DNA of 64,000 nt. Origin: Bosea beijingensis (lineage in GTDB: Bacteria; Pseudomonadota; Alphaproteobacteria; Rhizobiales; Beijerinckiaceae). A program made the translations under genes and the position numbers. The stretch's first letter is position 1. Each line of letters begins with the position of its first letter. Where the stretch lies: NCBI RefSeq assembly GCF_030758975.1, contig NZ_CP132359.1, forward strand, positions 5,354,702 to 5,418,701, read 5' to 3'. This document shows, piece by piece, positions 36,181 through 46,020 of the stretch. The notes under the pieces were generated by a model. The model worked only from the letters and a program-made list of their open reading frames with translations, had not been told where the DNA came from and made no database searches.

Positions 36181-37728
36181 TCACTCCACCATCAGTGTTC
36201 TTGTTCCGACCACGCGCGTGCCATTCCCCAGCGTTACCGTGACGGAGACGCGAGGCGATCCCCGCTCAGGAAAGCGGTGAGTCTGCACCAATCCTGATTT
36301 GCTCACGCCATTTCCAAGGTCCCAGACCGCGCTGGCACCCGTCATGTCGATCCTGCCTCCGGGGCCGTACACCAGGGAAGCGTCGAGCCGTTGTTCGGCG
36401 CTCATTTTTCCGGGTACGGGCGACGACAGGATGACGACGGTCGGTATGGCGGGCTTAGGGTCAAAACGCGTCAGCGGCGCGCCGATATCGTCCTGGCCGG
36501 CTGCGTCCGAAGGAAGCCGCTGAAGCTTCGACAGCGGAATGCTCCCTTCAGCAAGCGCATCGACAAAGATGTTGGTGTAGAAATCCTTTGCCCGCGGAAA
36601 ACTGCGCTGCACACGCAGGTTGTTTGCGAGCCTCCATCCATCCTTCGGGTTGCTGCCAACATCGGGGAAGCGCGGTGCGATGTTGTTTTCGATCCGAACG
36701 TTCTCGGAGGAGGACTTTACGTTGATGCTCGGCACCGTGACATGCTGGGGGCGCGGCGCCGCCTCGGCCTGAATGAGCGTGTTGTTGGAAATCGTCAGGC
36801 CGGCCGTTTCTCCGACCGTGATGCCGTGCAGATGCGAATTCCGGATCACATTCCCGGTGATCGTCACATCGCGATAGAACATCTCGGGCCCAGCCCGCTT
36901 GCTGTCGACCTCTTCGTTACGCATGAAGATCGATTGGGTCCAGCTACCCTCGCCCCGGTCGAGAATATTGTCCCGAATGGTGATACCGACCGACGGCGCC
37001 TTGGTCTTGTTCGTCCAGAACTGGATCATATCGGGATGGTCCGTCCCCCCAGTCTGCCCCTTGAAGTCGTGGAGATGGTTTCGTTCAATCAGAACGCGCT
37101 CGACTTGCGCAAAATCCAACCCGTCCGAACGAATCTGAGATATGTTGTTTTCACGAACGTTCAGGTCGCTGGTCTCGTGGAAGACTGCCGCGCGGTGCCA
37201 CTGCCGGAAGACGTTACGCTCGATATTGACGGAAACGGAATCGCCAATGATCAGCCCTGTGCCGGTCCCGAAACCATCGGCTGGCGTGCCGGTTCCACTG
37301 GCAAGGCTCCCGACGAAGCTCGAATCGGCAATCGTCAGTCCTTTCACGCCGCGGAATGAAAACGGGCGTATGTTCACCTTGTCCGCCGGGGCGAAAGCAT
37401 AGTTGAACGCGACATTCGAGAAGGCGAGGTTCTGAACCCCGACCAGGCTGACCGACGAGAATGACGCCGGGCGGGCTGGATCGGCTGACACCAATGTCAC
37501 CTGCGAGCTGTACGTTCCCCACCGCTCGCGCGTCGCGTTCAGAAGCAGCGCACCGTAATCGCCCGGTGCCAACACAATGCGCTCGCCGCCCTTCGCCGCC
37601 TGCATAGCCTGAAGCAGCTCTTGTGGAGACGAGACCAGGTTCTGGCTTCGCGCAGGCGTCGCGGACAAGCTCGTCAGGCAAATGAGCGTGTATGCTGCTA
37701 TCGGGAAGAAATTCGATCTACGCTTCAC
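36181..37728 (-). CDS. Secreted parallel beta-helix protein, paralogue of the RTX protein
   Basis: A GTG at 37728 with GGAG 7 bp upstream starts a signal peptide (VKRRSNFFPIAAYTLICLTS, cleavage near ATPARS). A longer upstream frame has no signal and is rejected. The mature protein is a right-handed beta-helix with DHPDMIQFWTNKTK, SDGLDFAQV and SIFMRNEE, matching the RTX protein's GDHPDFIQFWTTKTQ, SEGFNFSSV and GIFMDND. About 100 C-terminal residues form a separate beta domain instead of RTX repeats. It probably works in the periplasm on the same polymer. Confidence 0.85.
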   Translation of the reverse strand: MKRRSNFFPIAAYTLICLTSLSATPARSQNLVSSPQELLQAMQAAKGGERIVLAPGDYGALLLNATRERWGTYSSQVTLVSADPARPASFSSVSLVGVQNLAFSNVAFNYAFAPADKVNIRPFSFRGVKGLTIADSSFVGSLASGTGTPADGFGTGTGLIIGDSVSVNIERNVFRQWHRAAVFHETSDLNVRENNISQIRSDGLDFAQVERVLIERNHLHDFKGQTGGTDHPDMIQFWTNKTKAPSVGITIRDNILDRGEGSWTQSIFMRNEEVDSKRAGPEMFYRDVTITGNVIRNSHLHGITVGETAGLTISNNTLIQAEAAPRPQHVTVPSINVKSSSENVRIENNIAPRFPDVGSNPKDGWRLANNLRVQRSFPRAKDFYTNIFVDALAEGSIPLSKLQRLPSDAAGQDDIGAPLTRFDPKPAIPTVVILSSPVPGKMSAEQRLDASLVYGPGGRIDMTGASAVWDLGNGVSKSGLVQTHRFPERGSPRVSVTVTLGNGTRVVGTRTLMVE

Positions 37729-37818
37729 TAGACTGCTCCAGCGCTGGCTTCTCGGCAAACATACGCGACCTTCCCGCTCTAACACGCTTACCTTGCGGCC
37801 CGAAGCCGCGATTTGCGC

Positions 37819-39258
37819 TCACTCTTTGCCGCGCACGAGCCGCCATACCTGAGGCAGCGACAGGCGACAGCGCCTGAGCAAGTAGAGAATGCCTGGAAGA
37901 CAGATCGCAAGCACGCCGACCCCGATAACAGCACGCCAAAACCAGTCAAGGCAGGATGCAACCTGCGCGCCGATGGCGAGGCCGAGCAGGACCACCATGG
38001 GGCCGATCAGGCTCGCGCCGGCGACGACCATGTCGAACAGGAGCTTGCCCCGGCTGGCGCGGATCGAGATTATCAGCGCGGTGAATTCGAACAGGCTCAT
38101 CGTGAGCAGGAAAATCGCGAGATCGTGGCTGTAGACGAGCGTCAGCGCAGCCGCCGCCATGCCAAGAAGGCTGCCGGCGGAGCCGATCAGCACGAGCCGC
38201 GTCTCTCCGAAGGCAAGCACAGGGACCGACACGATCCCGAACAGAATTTTGGTGGTCATCATGATCGCAACCGCACTTATCAACGGTTGGGGGACGAGAT
38301 AAGTCGCGCCGAAAACCAGGGAAATCACGGGCTGGCCGATGGCCCAGAGGCCGGTTCCGAGCACCGTGGCAACAGTTCCCGACAAGATGGCGAAGGCGCT
38401 GACGATTGGAACCGTCTGGGGGCCGTGTCCGGAATTGACCATCCGTGGCAGGAAAACGGCCACCAGGTAGCGAAGCACGATGCCCCGCGGCATCAAACCG
38501 ACCATGACGGCGACGCTGTAGACAGCCAGCGCGCTGGCGCCTGCGACCAACCCGACGATGAGGCGATCACCCACATTCTTCAGCGCCAGGGATATGCCGT
38601 TCGGGACCAGCGGCAGGCCATAAGCAACGGCCTTGCGCGCTGCGGCAGCATTCCAGCGCAGCCGCCAGGGCTGCGGCGCCAATCCATGCGACACGAGCGA
38701 CTGAATGACCTGCCCCGCAACGATCCCGTACACCATGGCGGTATAAGAATGGGTGATCCATGCGACCATGATGGTGATCAGGGTGGTCGACACATAGAGC
38801 GCCAGGTTCGTCAGCCCCTCGGGACCGAACTTGTAGTCGCGGGTCATCTCCTTGACGCCAAGATGCAGGAAACCACGAGCCAGCGCGGCGACCGCCAGCA
38901 GGGCAAAGGAGCCCGTGGCGCCCGGCGCCTTGAACAGGACCGCCAGGAAAGGGGCGGCCGCAAGCAGCAAGGCCGCCAACAGAGCGCCTCTCAGGACCGA
39001 CAACAGATGCAGGGTGTCGCGTTCAACATCCGCATCCACGTCCTGGCCCAGCCGGATGATCGACTTGTCCAACCCGATATCCGAAGCAATGTCGACGAGC
39101 GTGATCACCAGCATCAAGGAGATGGCGATCCCGAACTGATCCGGCGGCAGGATGCGTGCGAGCGCGACGGCTCTCAGCAGCGAGCCCACCAGTTCGGCGA
39201 TAATTCCCATCTCGAACAGGAACGGCAGCCCTGACGCCGCGCGCAGCCATCGCACCAT
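37819..39258 (-). CDS. Wzx-like polysaccharide flippase (MATE/MVF superfamily)
   Basis: About 480 residues with 12-14 helices, starting GLPFLFEMGIIAELVGSLLR and containing ILPPDQFGIAISLMLVITLV. This is the polysaccharide_synt family, moving lipid-linked repeat units across the inner membrane. The ATG at 39258 begins just before the first helix; a 50-residue longer version has a low-complexity charged extension and is less likely. With the Wzy-, Wzz- and Wza-like proteins it makes a nearly complete Wzx/Wzy-type export system. Confidence 0.85.
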   Translation of the reverse strand: MVRWLRAASGLPFLFEMGIIAELVGSLLRAVALARILPPDQFGIAISLMLVITLVDIASDIGLDKSIIRLGQDVDADVERDTLHLLSVLRGALLAALLLAAAPFLAVLFKAPGATGSFALLAVAALARGFLHLGVKEMTRDYKFGPEGLTNLALYVSTTLITIMVAWITHSYTAMVYGIVAGQVIQSLVSHGLAPQPWRLRWNAAAARKAVAYGLPLVPNGISLALKNVGDRLIVGLVAGASALAVYSVAVMVGLMPRGIVLRYLVAVFLPRMVNSGHGPQTVPIVSAFAILSGTVATVLGTGLWAIGQPVISLVFGATYLVPQPLISAVAIMMTTKILFGIVSVPVLAFGETRLVLIGSAGSLLGMAAAALTLVYSHDLAIFLLTMSLFEFTALIISIRASRGKLLFDMVVAGASLIGPMVVLLGLAIGAQVASCLDWFWRAVIGVGVLAICLPGILYLLRRCRLSLPQVWRLVRGKE

Positions 39259-39813
39259 CGTTCCGGTCGCTCCATCTCGCCGCGATGCCCCATGCGGGCC
39301 AACTGCGACATCTCTTTGTCGGTCTGCCGGTCTTTGCTCCGACAGACTTGGCAAACCGTCGACGATCCCGGCCGCTTCGCTTTTGTTCCGCAGCGGCAAC
39401 TCTGGCAAGCACTGTCACGTCAGCTACGATTTGAACAGCCGTCTCATCCATCTCGTGAAGCGCATTATCGCTGCCATCTTGTGCGGTCAGAGGATCGACT
39501 CTGTCGGCCTGCCGCACGAACCCATGGTCACGGCCGCAGGCAAGGCTGTTGGAATTCTGCCGGCAGCTTTAAAAACAACGGAATCGAAACGCATATCGTC
39601 ATACTTGCAGCGTTGAACGCAGCTAAGCCGCTGCCTGACGCTGCGGAGCCGCAGGTTTCCGCCAGCGATGACGGGCCGGAGGCTGGCCGATGCGTTGGTC
39701 GGCGATGCCAGGGGAGGCAGAGATCTCGTGATCGGTTATCGCATCGACCGGCAACGCCCGGCACGGGATCGCCAAGTACCATGCAATGCAGGTGCGCCGT
39801 CCGGACCTCGCGC
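39259..39813. other. Divergent intergenic region
   Basis: About 550 bp between the flippase and acyltransferase genes. No gene is supported; both promoters are expected here. Moderately lower GC around 39400-39600. Confidence 0.35.
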
Positions 39814-40509
39814 ATGAACGCGCAAGGCGACGAGCTGAAGACCAGTGCGATCTCCCCCCTGCTGCTACGGCTTTACCGCACGAAGCGCCTGCGCCGGCGC
39901 GTGCTGGCGCTTGCCAGCCGCCTGGAAGGCGGACAGTTCCGCAGCGCCACGCTGCGCCTGATCCTCGCGCGCTTCCATGACACCGAGATCGGCGCCCACA
40001 GCTATGGCTCCTGCTTCGAGCCCGGCCAGTTTCCGGGCGGGGCCCGGATCGGGCGCTATGTCTCGATGGCGAGCGGCGTAATGCGGCGGCTCAACCATCC
40101 GCTCGATCACCTGATCATGCACCCTTATTTCTATAACGAGAGCCTCGGCCATGTCGGCCAGCGCACCATCAAGCATGAACCGATCGTGATCGGCGCGGAT
40201 GCCTGGATCGGCCAATCGGTCATCTTCACCGAATCCTGTACGCGGGTCGGCATCGGCGCGGTGATCGGCGCGGGCACGATCGTCACACGCGATGTCGATG
40301 ATTTCGAGATCGTCGCAGGAAATCCTGGCCGGGTGCTGCGGAAACGGTTCGATCCCGAGATCCGGACACGGATCCTGGCCAGCCGCTGGTGGGAGCGGCC
40401 GGTGGAGGAACTTGGTGGCTTCGTGGCAGATCTCAATCTCCCCGTCGCCGGCTGGCCCGAAGGACATCCGCTCCTGGCTGCGGCGAACGACGGGCGGGAA
40501 CCGGTATGA
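39814..40509 (+). CDS. Left-handed beta-helix (hexapeptide) acyltransferase
   Basis: A 231-residue protein with hexapeptide turns (ARIGRYVSMASG, EPIVIGADAWIGQSVIF, TRVGIGAVIGAGTIVTRDVD, FEIVAGNPGRVLRKRF) of the XAT/WbbJ acetyltransferase type. The His in RRLNHPLDHL is a plausible catalytic residue. It would transfer an acetyl or similar group to a sugar of the polymer. The ATG at 39814 is chosen; ATG 39781 is possible. It reads the opposite way from the flippase, in the same direction as the FrhB-like gene. Confidence 0.8.
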   Translation: MNAQGDELKTSAISPLLLRLYRTKRLRRRVLALASRLEGGQFRSATLRLILARFHDTEIGAHSYGSCFEPGQFPGGARIGRYVSMASGVMRRLNHPLDHLIMHPYFYNESLGHVGQRTIKHEPIVIGADAWIGQSVIFTESCTRVGIGAVIGAGTIVTRDVDDFEIVAGNPGRVLRKRFDPEIRTRILASRWWERPVEELGGFVADLNLPVAGWPEGHPLLAAANDGREPV

Positions 40510-40671
40510 GGCTTGCTCCGATCGCTTCGCCGGCGCATGGCGATGCCGCCTCGTCATGCAGATCATGGCTGCACTGGCCGGGCCAGCGGCGGCTCGCACC
40601 CCAAGAAGATGCGGAGGCGCGGCTCTTGCGTCACGGGGCGCTTTCACGAGGCAGGCAGGTATAGGCATTCC

Positions 40672-41880
40672 ATGCTTCTAGCGACCGTTCTCAAGGCCAA
40701 TCTCTGCTCAGGCTGCGGTCTGTGCGCCGCGATGCTCGGCCCGTCACGGGCCACCATGGCGATGACCGAACCCGGCTTCCTGCGCCCGGTGCTGACCGGG
40801 GCGCCAACGCCGTCCGAAGACGCGGTGATTGCCGACATCTGCCCCGGGAGCCGGGTCCATCTCCCCGACGGGCGCATCGATCCCGACTTTCCGGAATGGG
40901 GCCCGCTTGAATCGGTTGCAACAGGCCATGCGGTCGATACCAACCTGCGGCAGGCGGCCTCGTCAGGCGGCGCGCTCTCGGCAATACTGGAACATCTGCT
41001 GCTGTCCGGCCAGGCCAGCTACGTCCTGCAGGTGGCGGCGAGCGAAGACGTCCCCTGGCTCAACCGCGTGATGCGAAGCACGAGCGAGGGACAGATCCGT
41101 CACGCCAGCGGCTCTCGCTATGCGCCCTCCGCCCCGCTCGCCGCGATCGTCGCCTGCCTTGAGGAAAGCCGGCCCTTCGTCGTGGTCGGAAAGCCCTGCG
41201 ACATCGCCGCCCTGCGCGCCTATGCCCGACACGATCCGCGCGTCGACCGGCTCGTCGTCGCGATGATCGCGTTCATGTGCGGCGGCATCCCCAGCGAAAC
41301 GGGCATCCGCCACCTGATCAGCCGGATGGGCGCAGCGCCGGACGATGTCAAAGCCTTCCGTTTCCGGGGCAATGGCTGGCCCGGTCGCACCGTGGCACGC
41401 ACCGATGACGGGCAGGAGTTCAGCTTGTCCTACTCGCAATCCTGGGGCGACGTTCTCAGCAAGCATGTCCAGTTGCGCTGCAAGATCTGCGCGGACGGCA
41501 CCGGGATGTCGGCCGACATCGTCTGCGCCGACGCCTGGTACGGCGACGATTCGGGCTATCCGACGTTCGACGAGCAGGAAGGGCGCTCGCTGGTCCTCGG
41601 CCGCACCGCTTTGGGCGACAGCATCATCACCGCCGCACGGCAGGCAGGGCGATTGGCAACCGAGCCGCTGGCGACGCGCGAGATCGCCTTGATGCAGCCC
41701 TATCAGCTTCGCCGCACGCGCCTGACCTTGTCGCGCCTGCTGGCGATGCGGCTGACTGGGCGGCCCGCGACACGGTTTTCGGGCCGCTCGCTTTGGCCGC
41801 TCGCCGCACGCTCCGGCCTCAAGGCGAATATCGAGAGCTTCCTCGGCGCGATGCTGCGCGCCGTAAGGGGAAGGCTATAG
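40672..41880 (+). CDS. FrhB-like protein (F420 hydrogenase/dehydrogenase beta-subunit family)
   Basis: A 402-residue protein with an N-terminal CxxCxxC cluster (NLCSGCGLCAAM), the FrhB N-domain, and the FrhB C-domain with VVVGKPCDIAALRAYAR and LRCKICADGTGMSADIVCAD. The same family is common in polysaccharide clusters, often beside pyruvyltransferases, where its reaction is not settled; an iron-sulfur flavoprotein is expected. GGCAGG precedes the ATG at 40672. No pyruvyltransferase is seen in the window. Confidence 0.82.
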   Translation: MLLATVLKANLCSGCGLCAAMLGPSRATMAMTEPGFLRPVLTGAPTPSEDAVIADICPGSRVHLPDGRIDPDFPEWGPLESVATGHAVDTNLRQAASSGGALSAILEHLLLSGQASYVLQVAASEDVPWLNRVMRSTSEGQIRHASGSRYAPSAPLAAIVACLEESRPFVVVGKPCDIAALRAYARHDPRVDRLVVAMIAFMCGGIPSETGIRHLISRMGAAPDDVKAFRFRGNGWPGRTVARTDDGQEFSLSYSQSWGDVLSKHVQLRCKICADGTGMSADIVCADAWYGDDSGYPTFDEQEGRSLVLGRTALGDSIITAARQAGRLATEPLATREIALMQPYQLRRTRLTLSRLLAMRLTGRPATRFSGRSLWPLAARSGLKANIESFLGAMLRAVRGRL

Positions 41881-41928
41881 AGAGGCGCTGAGGGGCCCAA
41901 GAATCCAAGAAATCCGGGGCCCCGGCCT

Positions 41929-42663
41929 TCAGAAGTCCAGCAAAACGCTGCCGCCGATGACGCCGCCGCAATTCTTGACGACCTCCTGAAAAGCAATCAG
42001 CGCGTTCAAACGCGACTTGTTGGCGCGGGCGACCATGATCGTGCGCTCGACGGCAGCTACGACCGCCAATGTCCCGGAAACATCCGACATGGGGGCACAG
42101 TCGCAGATCACGACATCAAACATGCGCGACATCTCGAGGATGAGGCCGCGAAGCTCGGTCGCAAGATAAGCCTCTCCCTCCTTGAGGGCGTTTCCGGCAG
42201 CCATGACCATGAGGTTAGGACAGGCCGGCTGCATGTACCCGGCCCAGGACTGCACATCCCCCAGTCCCGCCATCCATTCAGACAAGCCTGGCTTGCTACT
42301 GTCGATGCCGAACATCGCCGCGACCCGCGGCGACCTCAGATTCGCCTCCACCAGGATCGTCCGTTGGCCGCTCATGGCAAAGGCTGCGGCTACGTTGGCG
42401 GCCACCACGGTGGTGCCAACCTTCCTGTTGTCCCCGATAAAGCAAAACGACCTTGTCCCGAGATCGACATGCATATGCTGCAGTTGCGATGCGACCGAGA
42501 CGAGGCGCTCAGCCGCAGCGGAACCGGGCGACACCATCACCGCGAGTTCGCTGGTGACATGGGTCGGATAGCTCCAGCCTGCTCGCTTCGCCGTCGTCTG
42601 CGACAACGCCCCGGCAGAGCGATTTTTTGCGAGCTCCTGCACCAAACTCTCCGACTGGGCCAC
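41929..42663 (-). CDS. CpsD/CapB-like ATPase with broken P-loop
   Basis: A 244-residue relative of BY-kinases: after a 75-residue lead, the fold VDLGTRSFCFIGDNRKVGTT, then AANVAAAFAMSGQRTILVEA (Walker A' region, with Glu for the usual Asp) and FDVVICDCAPMSD (Walker B). The Walker A usually reads GEGKST; here it is RKVGTT, without the P-loop Lys. There is no C-terminal Tyr cluster. It is probably a non-kinase partner that interacts with the separate Wzz-like protein. Confidence 0.8.
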   Translation of the reverse strand: MAQSESLVQELAKNRSAGALSQTTAKRAGWSYPTHVTSELAVMVSPGSAAAERLVSVASQLQHMHVDLGTRSFCFIGDNRKVGTTVVAANVAAAFAMSGQRTILVEANLRSPRVAAMFGIDSSKPGLSEWMAGLGDVQSWAGYMQPACPNLMVMAAGNALKEGEAYLATELRGLILEMSRMFDVVICDCAPMSDVSGTLAVVAAVERTIMVARANKSRLNALIAFQEVVKNCGGVIGGSVLLDF

Positions 42664-43331
42664 CTTGCGCGAACTCCACCTAACCTACATTGCATCGCGT
42701 AACGAAACCATCGCATCGCAGCAACACACGATAGCATTCGCTTCCGAGTAGACCGCCATTTTCTCAATTTGTGTTTAAGATGACGGCTTCTTAATCGGCT
42801 TACGGCCTTCTACGGCTTACCGGACATACCTTACCGCCGGCACCCTATGCCCGAGGGTCCGGATATCGAAGCCTGCCAAACCTGTACGAGCGGAAGTCTT
42901 GCACGGGACCGGGGCTGCAGTTACGCCCGAAATGTGGCACAAGCGACCATCGTTGCCATTTTGCGACAGAGGCAAAAATTATTCAAAACCACGCAATTGC
43001 GCGCAGGCCATTTTACTGCAACGGGGCCAGCTTTATCACTTAAAACCATAACCGCACATGGCTCCAATACGGAGTTAATGTCGATTTCCCTAGAAAATCG
43101 GCCACTCCGCCTGCAGAATCTGATGGAAACAACTTCCCTCGTCGGATGCTGCCGCTGATGCGCGATGCCAGGATTCCTAAGTGGGCAATTAATCTTCGGT
43201 GCTTTATGCTTGGCGATGGATGGGTCTGACCAAACGTGATTCGCCGCGTTGTTAGGGATATTCGCGGCAAGGGCTTTGCGTGTGGCGGAATTGTGGCTTA
43301 GAGAATACGTCGTTGGGCGGCGAGGTGAATA
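42664..43331. other. Divergent region between the CpsD-like and Wza genes
   Basis: About 670 bp, no supported gene, GC lower than flanks. Three copies of CGGCTT (near 42783, 42795 and 42812) lie close together. Both promoters must be here; regulation of exopolysaccharide genes by MucR-type proteins, which prefer AT-rich DNA, would be a reasonable idea but no site is proven. Confidence 0.4.
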
Positions 43332-44513
43332 ATGAGTTTCCGTAAATTGGTGACGGCCGCGGCTCTTCTGGGCTTGCCGCTCAGCGGATGCACGAGCGGC
43401 TTCATCCCGGAAGGCGGCCCCTCCCAGTTCGCAGCAAGCCAGACAGCCACGGTGCAAGTCGGCTCCACGCAGGAACAGACGAACCTTCCTTTCGTGCTCG
43501 TCGCGCCGTCGCTCGAACTCGCCCGGTCTCTTCCCGGCGAACCCGACCGCTTCGGGTCCCTACCCCGGCGCGCGCAGGCGCAGGTTTCGGCCAAGGTCGG
43601 CGACGTCGTCCTCGTCACGATCTTCGAAGCCGGCAGCGGCGGTCTGTTCACCTCGCCCCAGGCGGCTGGAAATTCCGGCGGCGGTGGCAATTACATCAAT
43701 CTGCCGGCTCAGCAGATCGATCGGAACGGTAACATCTCGGTGCCGTATGCCGGCCAGATCAGCGTCGTGGGACGCAGCCTCCCGGCCGTACAGACGGAAA
43801 TCGAGGAGAAGCTGAAGCAGCGCGCCATCGAGCCGCAGGTCGTCGTGACCATGCAGGAAGACCGCGCCTCGCTCGTCAGCGTCATCGGTTCGGTCAAGGC
43901 CGGCGGCCAGTTCCCGGTCCGGAACACGCAGATGCGCATTCTCGACGCCGTCGCCAAGGCCGGTGGCCCCGACGGCACGTCGCGCAGCCTGGAAGTCGTC
44001 TTGCAGCGCGGCTCGCACAGCTCGCGCGTCTCGATGCGGCGGCTGATGATGGACCCGGCGGCGAACGCCGCGGTCCTGCCCGGCGACACGCTCTATGTGC
44101 AGCCCGTCTCGCGCAGCCTCAATGTGTTCGGGGCCAGCGGCGAGAACCTGCGCGTCGATATCGATGTCGACAACATGTCGCTGACGGATGCGCTTGGCCG
44201 GGCCAAGGGCTTCAACGATACGCGGGCCGATATCAGCTCGATCTTCGTGCTCCGCATGGAGGATCGCCGGGTGATCCCGGCCGATACCGAGAACCTCGTC
44301 AACTTCACCAGCGCGACGGTCCCGACCGTCTACCAGATCCGCTACGACACGCCCGGCGGCATCTTCGTCGGCAACCAGTTCAAGGTTCGCCACGGCGACG
44401 TCGTCTACATCTCGAATGCGGCCGGCACTCAGTTGCGTAAGCTTCTGGAACTGGTCGGTCTCGTGACGCGCCCGGCGCGCGAGATCCAGGGCGGGTTCAT
44501 CCCGAACTATTGA
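43332..44513 (+). CDS. Wza-family polysaccharide export lipoprotein
   Basis: A 393-residue outer-membrane auxiliary protein. The signal ends in a lipobox LSGC. A Poly_export domain (GDVVLVTIFEAGSGGLF, DRNGNISVPYAGQISVVGRS) is followed by SLBB domains (VIGSVKAGGQFPVRNTQMRI; VFGASGENLRVDIDVDN). It forms the outer-membrane channel for the polymer. A complete start and stop are present; it reads toward the GT4 gene. Confidence 0.92.
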   Translation: MSFRKLVTAAALLGLPLSGCTSGFIPEGGPSQFAASQTATVQVGSTQEQTNLPFVLVAPSLELARSLPGEPDRFGSLPRRAQAQVSAKVGDVVLVTIFEAGSGGLFTSPQAAGNSGGGGNYINLPAQQIDRNGNISVPYAGQISVVGRSLPAVQTEIEEKLKQRAIEPQVVVTMQEDRASLVSVIGSVKAGGQFPVRNTQMRILDAVAKAGGPDGTSRSLEVVLQRGSHSSRVSMRRLMMDPAANAAVLPGDTLYVQPVSRSLNVFGASGENLRVDIDVDNMSLTDALGRAKGFNDTRADISSIFVLRMEDRRVIPADTENLVNFTSATVPTVYQIRYDTPGGIFVGNQFKVRHGDVVYISNAAGTQLRKLLELVGLVTRPAREIQGGFIPNY

Positions 44514-44664
44514 GACTGGCGCAACGCCCAATCCTCTCGCACCGCTGCCGATCCGACGGCGGCGGTGCGGTGGAAGATCAGGAGCGAAGCGAGACGGCCG
44601 GAGGATAACTGTGCCTTGCCGGGACGAGCCGGCGAGCCATGCCGACCGCGTGAAGAAAGCTGCC

Positions 44665-44706
44665 TAGTTACTTTACGGTAGCTACTTTGCGATAGTTACT
44701 CTACGA
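44665..44706 (+). repeat. Three tandem 14-bp repeats upstream of the GT4 gene
   Basis: The copies TAGTTACTTTACGG, TAGCTACTTTGCGA and TAGTTACTCTACGA follow one another without gaps in the 262-bp gap between wza and the glycosyltransferase. A 14-bp period suggests binding of a multimeric regulator, or an iteron-like array. No further copies were found nearby. Confidence 0.7.
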
Positions 44707-44775
44707 AAGTTCCAGCTTTCTAGGGCAACGCCCCTGCCTGAAGATGCACCGCGACGCCTCTGCATTGGGAATGAC

Positions 44776-46020
44776 ATGGCTCCTCATGTTCTGATGATTG
44801 TCGAGAACCTGCCGGTCCCGTTCGACAGGCGGATGTGGCAGGAAGCTACGACACTTCTAGAGGCAGGCTACAAGGTCACGGTGATCTGCCCCGTCGGCAA
44901 GGGCTATACTTCACTCGACGAAACCATCGACGGCGTGCGCGTGCTGCGGCACTGGCTACCTGACGAGGGGCGCGGCGCTCTCGGCTTCATCCGCGAATAC
45001 GCGACCGCGCTGTTCCATGAATTCCGCCTGGCCCTGAAGGTCTGGCGCAGCGACCGCTTCGACGTCGTGCATGTCGCCAATCCGCCGGACGTGCTGTTTC
45101 TGGTGGCGCTGCCCTTCAAGCTCGCCGGGGTCCGACTGGTGTTCGACCATCACGACCTGACGCCCGAGCTCTACAAGGAGAAGTTCGGCAAGGCCGGCTT
45201 CGGCCATTTTCTGATGCGCGTCACGGAATGGCTGACGTTCAAGGCTGCCGACGTGGTGATCTCGACCAACCAGTCATATCGCCAGATCGCCTTCGACCGT
45301 GGAGGCAAGGCGCCCGCGGATGTCTTCGTGGTGCGCAGCTCGCCAAAGGCCGACCAGATGCGCACCGGCGTCGTCGATCCCGCGATCCGGGCGCGCGCCA
45401 GCGTCATTCTCGGCTATGTCGGCATCATGGGTTCTCAGGACGGCATCGACGTGCTGCTCGATATCCTGGCGCGACTGATCTCTGTCCATCAGGTGACGGA
45501 TTTCCACGCCGTCCTGATCGGCGACGGCCCGGAACTCGAGGCATCGAAGCAGCGCGCCGTCGAACTTGGCCTGTCCGACCATGTGACCTTTACCGGCTAT
45601 CTGTCCGGCAAGGATCTGCACAATGCACTGTGCTCGATCGATATCGGCCTGTGCCCGGACCCCTATAACGAATACACACGACGCTGCACCATGAACAAGA
45701 TCATGGAATACATGGCTTTCTCCAAGCCGCTCGTGCAGTTCGACCTCGATGAGGGCCGTGAAAGCGCGAAGGGTGCCTCGCTCTATGCCGGGATTCACGA
45801 TCCCGACGATTTCGCCCGCCAGATCATGGTGCTGATCAACGACCCGGCGATGCGCGAGCACATGGGCAGGATCGGCCGCGAGCGTGTCGAGAAACACCTG
45901 AACTGGTCCGTGGAAGTTCCTCATCTGCTGGCCGCCTATGAGCGCGCCCTGTCCGATCGCAAGGCCAGCGCGGCAGCGCCAGTCGCCCGGAACGCCGCAG
46001 TCGATCCAGGCCGGCGATAA
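44776..46020 (+). CDS. Glycosyltransferase family 4 (GT-B)
   Basis: A 414-residue retaining GT-B enzyme: N-domain VLMIVENLPVPFDRRMWQEA, TTLLEAGYKVTVICP; C-domain GYVGIMGSQDGIDVLLDILA, LIGDGPELEASKQRAVELGL, FTGYLSGKDL, then the nucleotide-sugar segment MNKIMEYMAFSKPLVQFDLD. It transfers a sugar from a nucleotide donor onto the lipid-linked unit in the cytoplasm. The donor cannot be told. It is the only canonical glycosyltransferase seen, so others must lie elsewhere. Confidence 0.9.
   Translation: MAPHVLMIVENLPVPFDRRMWQEATTLLEAGYKVTVICPVGKGYTSLDETIDGVRVLRHWLPDEGRGALGFIREYATALFHEFRLALKVWRSDRFDVVHVANPPDVLFLVALPFKLAGVRLVFDHHDLTPELYKEKFGKAGFGHFLMRVTEWLTFKAADVVISTNQSYRQIAFDRGGKAPADVFVVRSSPKADQMRTGVVDPAIRARASVILGYVGIMGSQDGIDVLLDILARLISVHQVTDFHAVLIGDGPELEASKQRAVELGLSDHVTFTGYLSGKDLHNALCSIDIGLCPDPYNEYTRRCTMNKIMEYMAFSKPLVQFDLDEGRESAKGASLYAGIHDPDDFARQIMVLINDPAMREHMGRIGRERVEKHLNWSVEVPHLLAAYERALSDRKASAAAPVARNAAVDPGRR

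Noticed and set aside
42783..42820. Three CGGCTT copies as an operator array
   Set aside because: Spacing is irregular and the motif is short enough to occur by chance.
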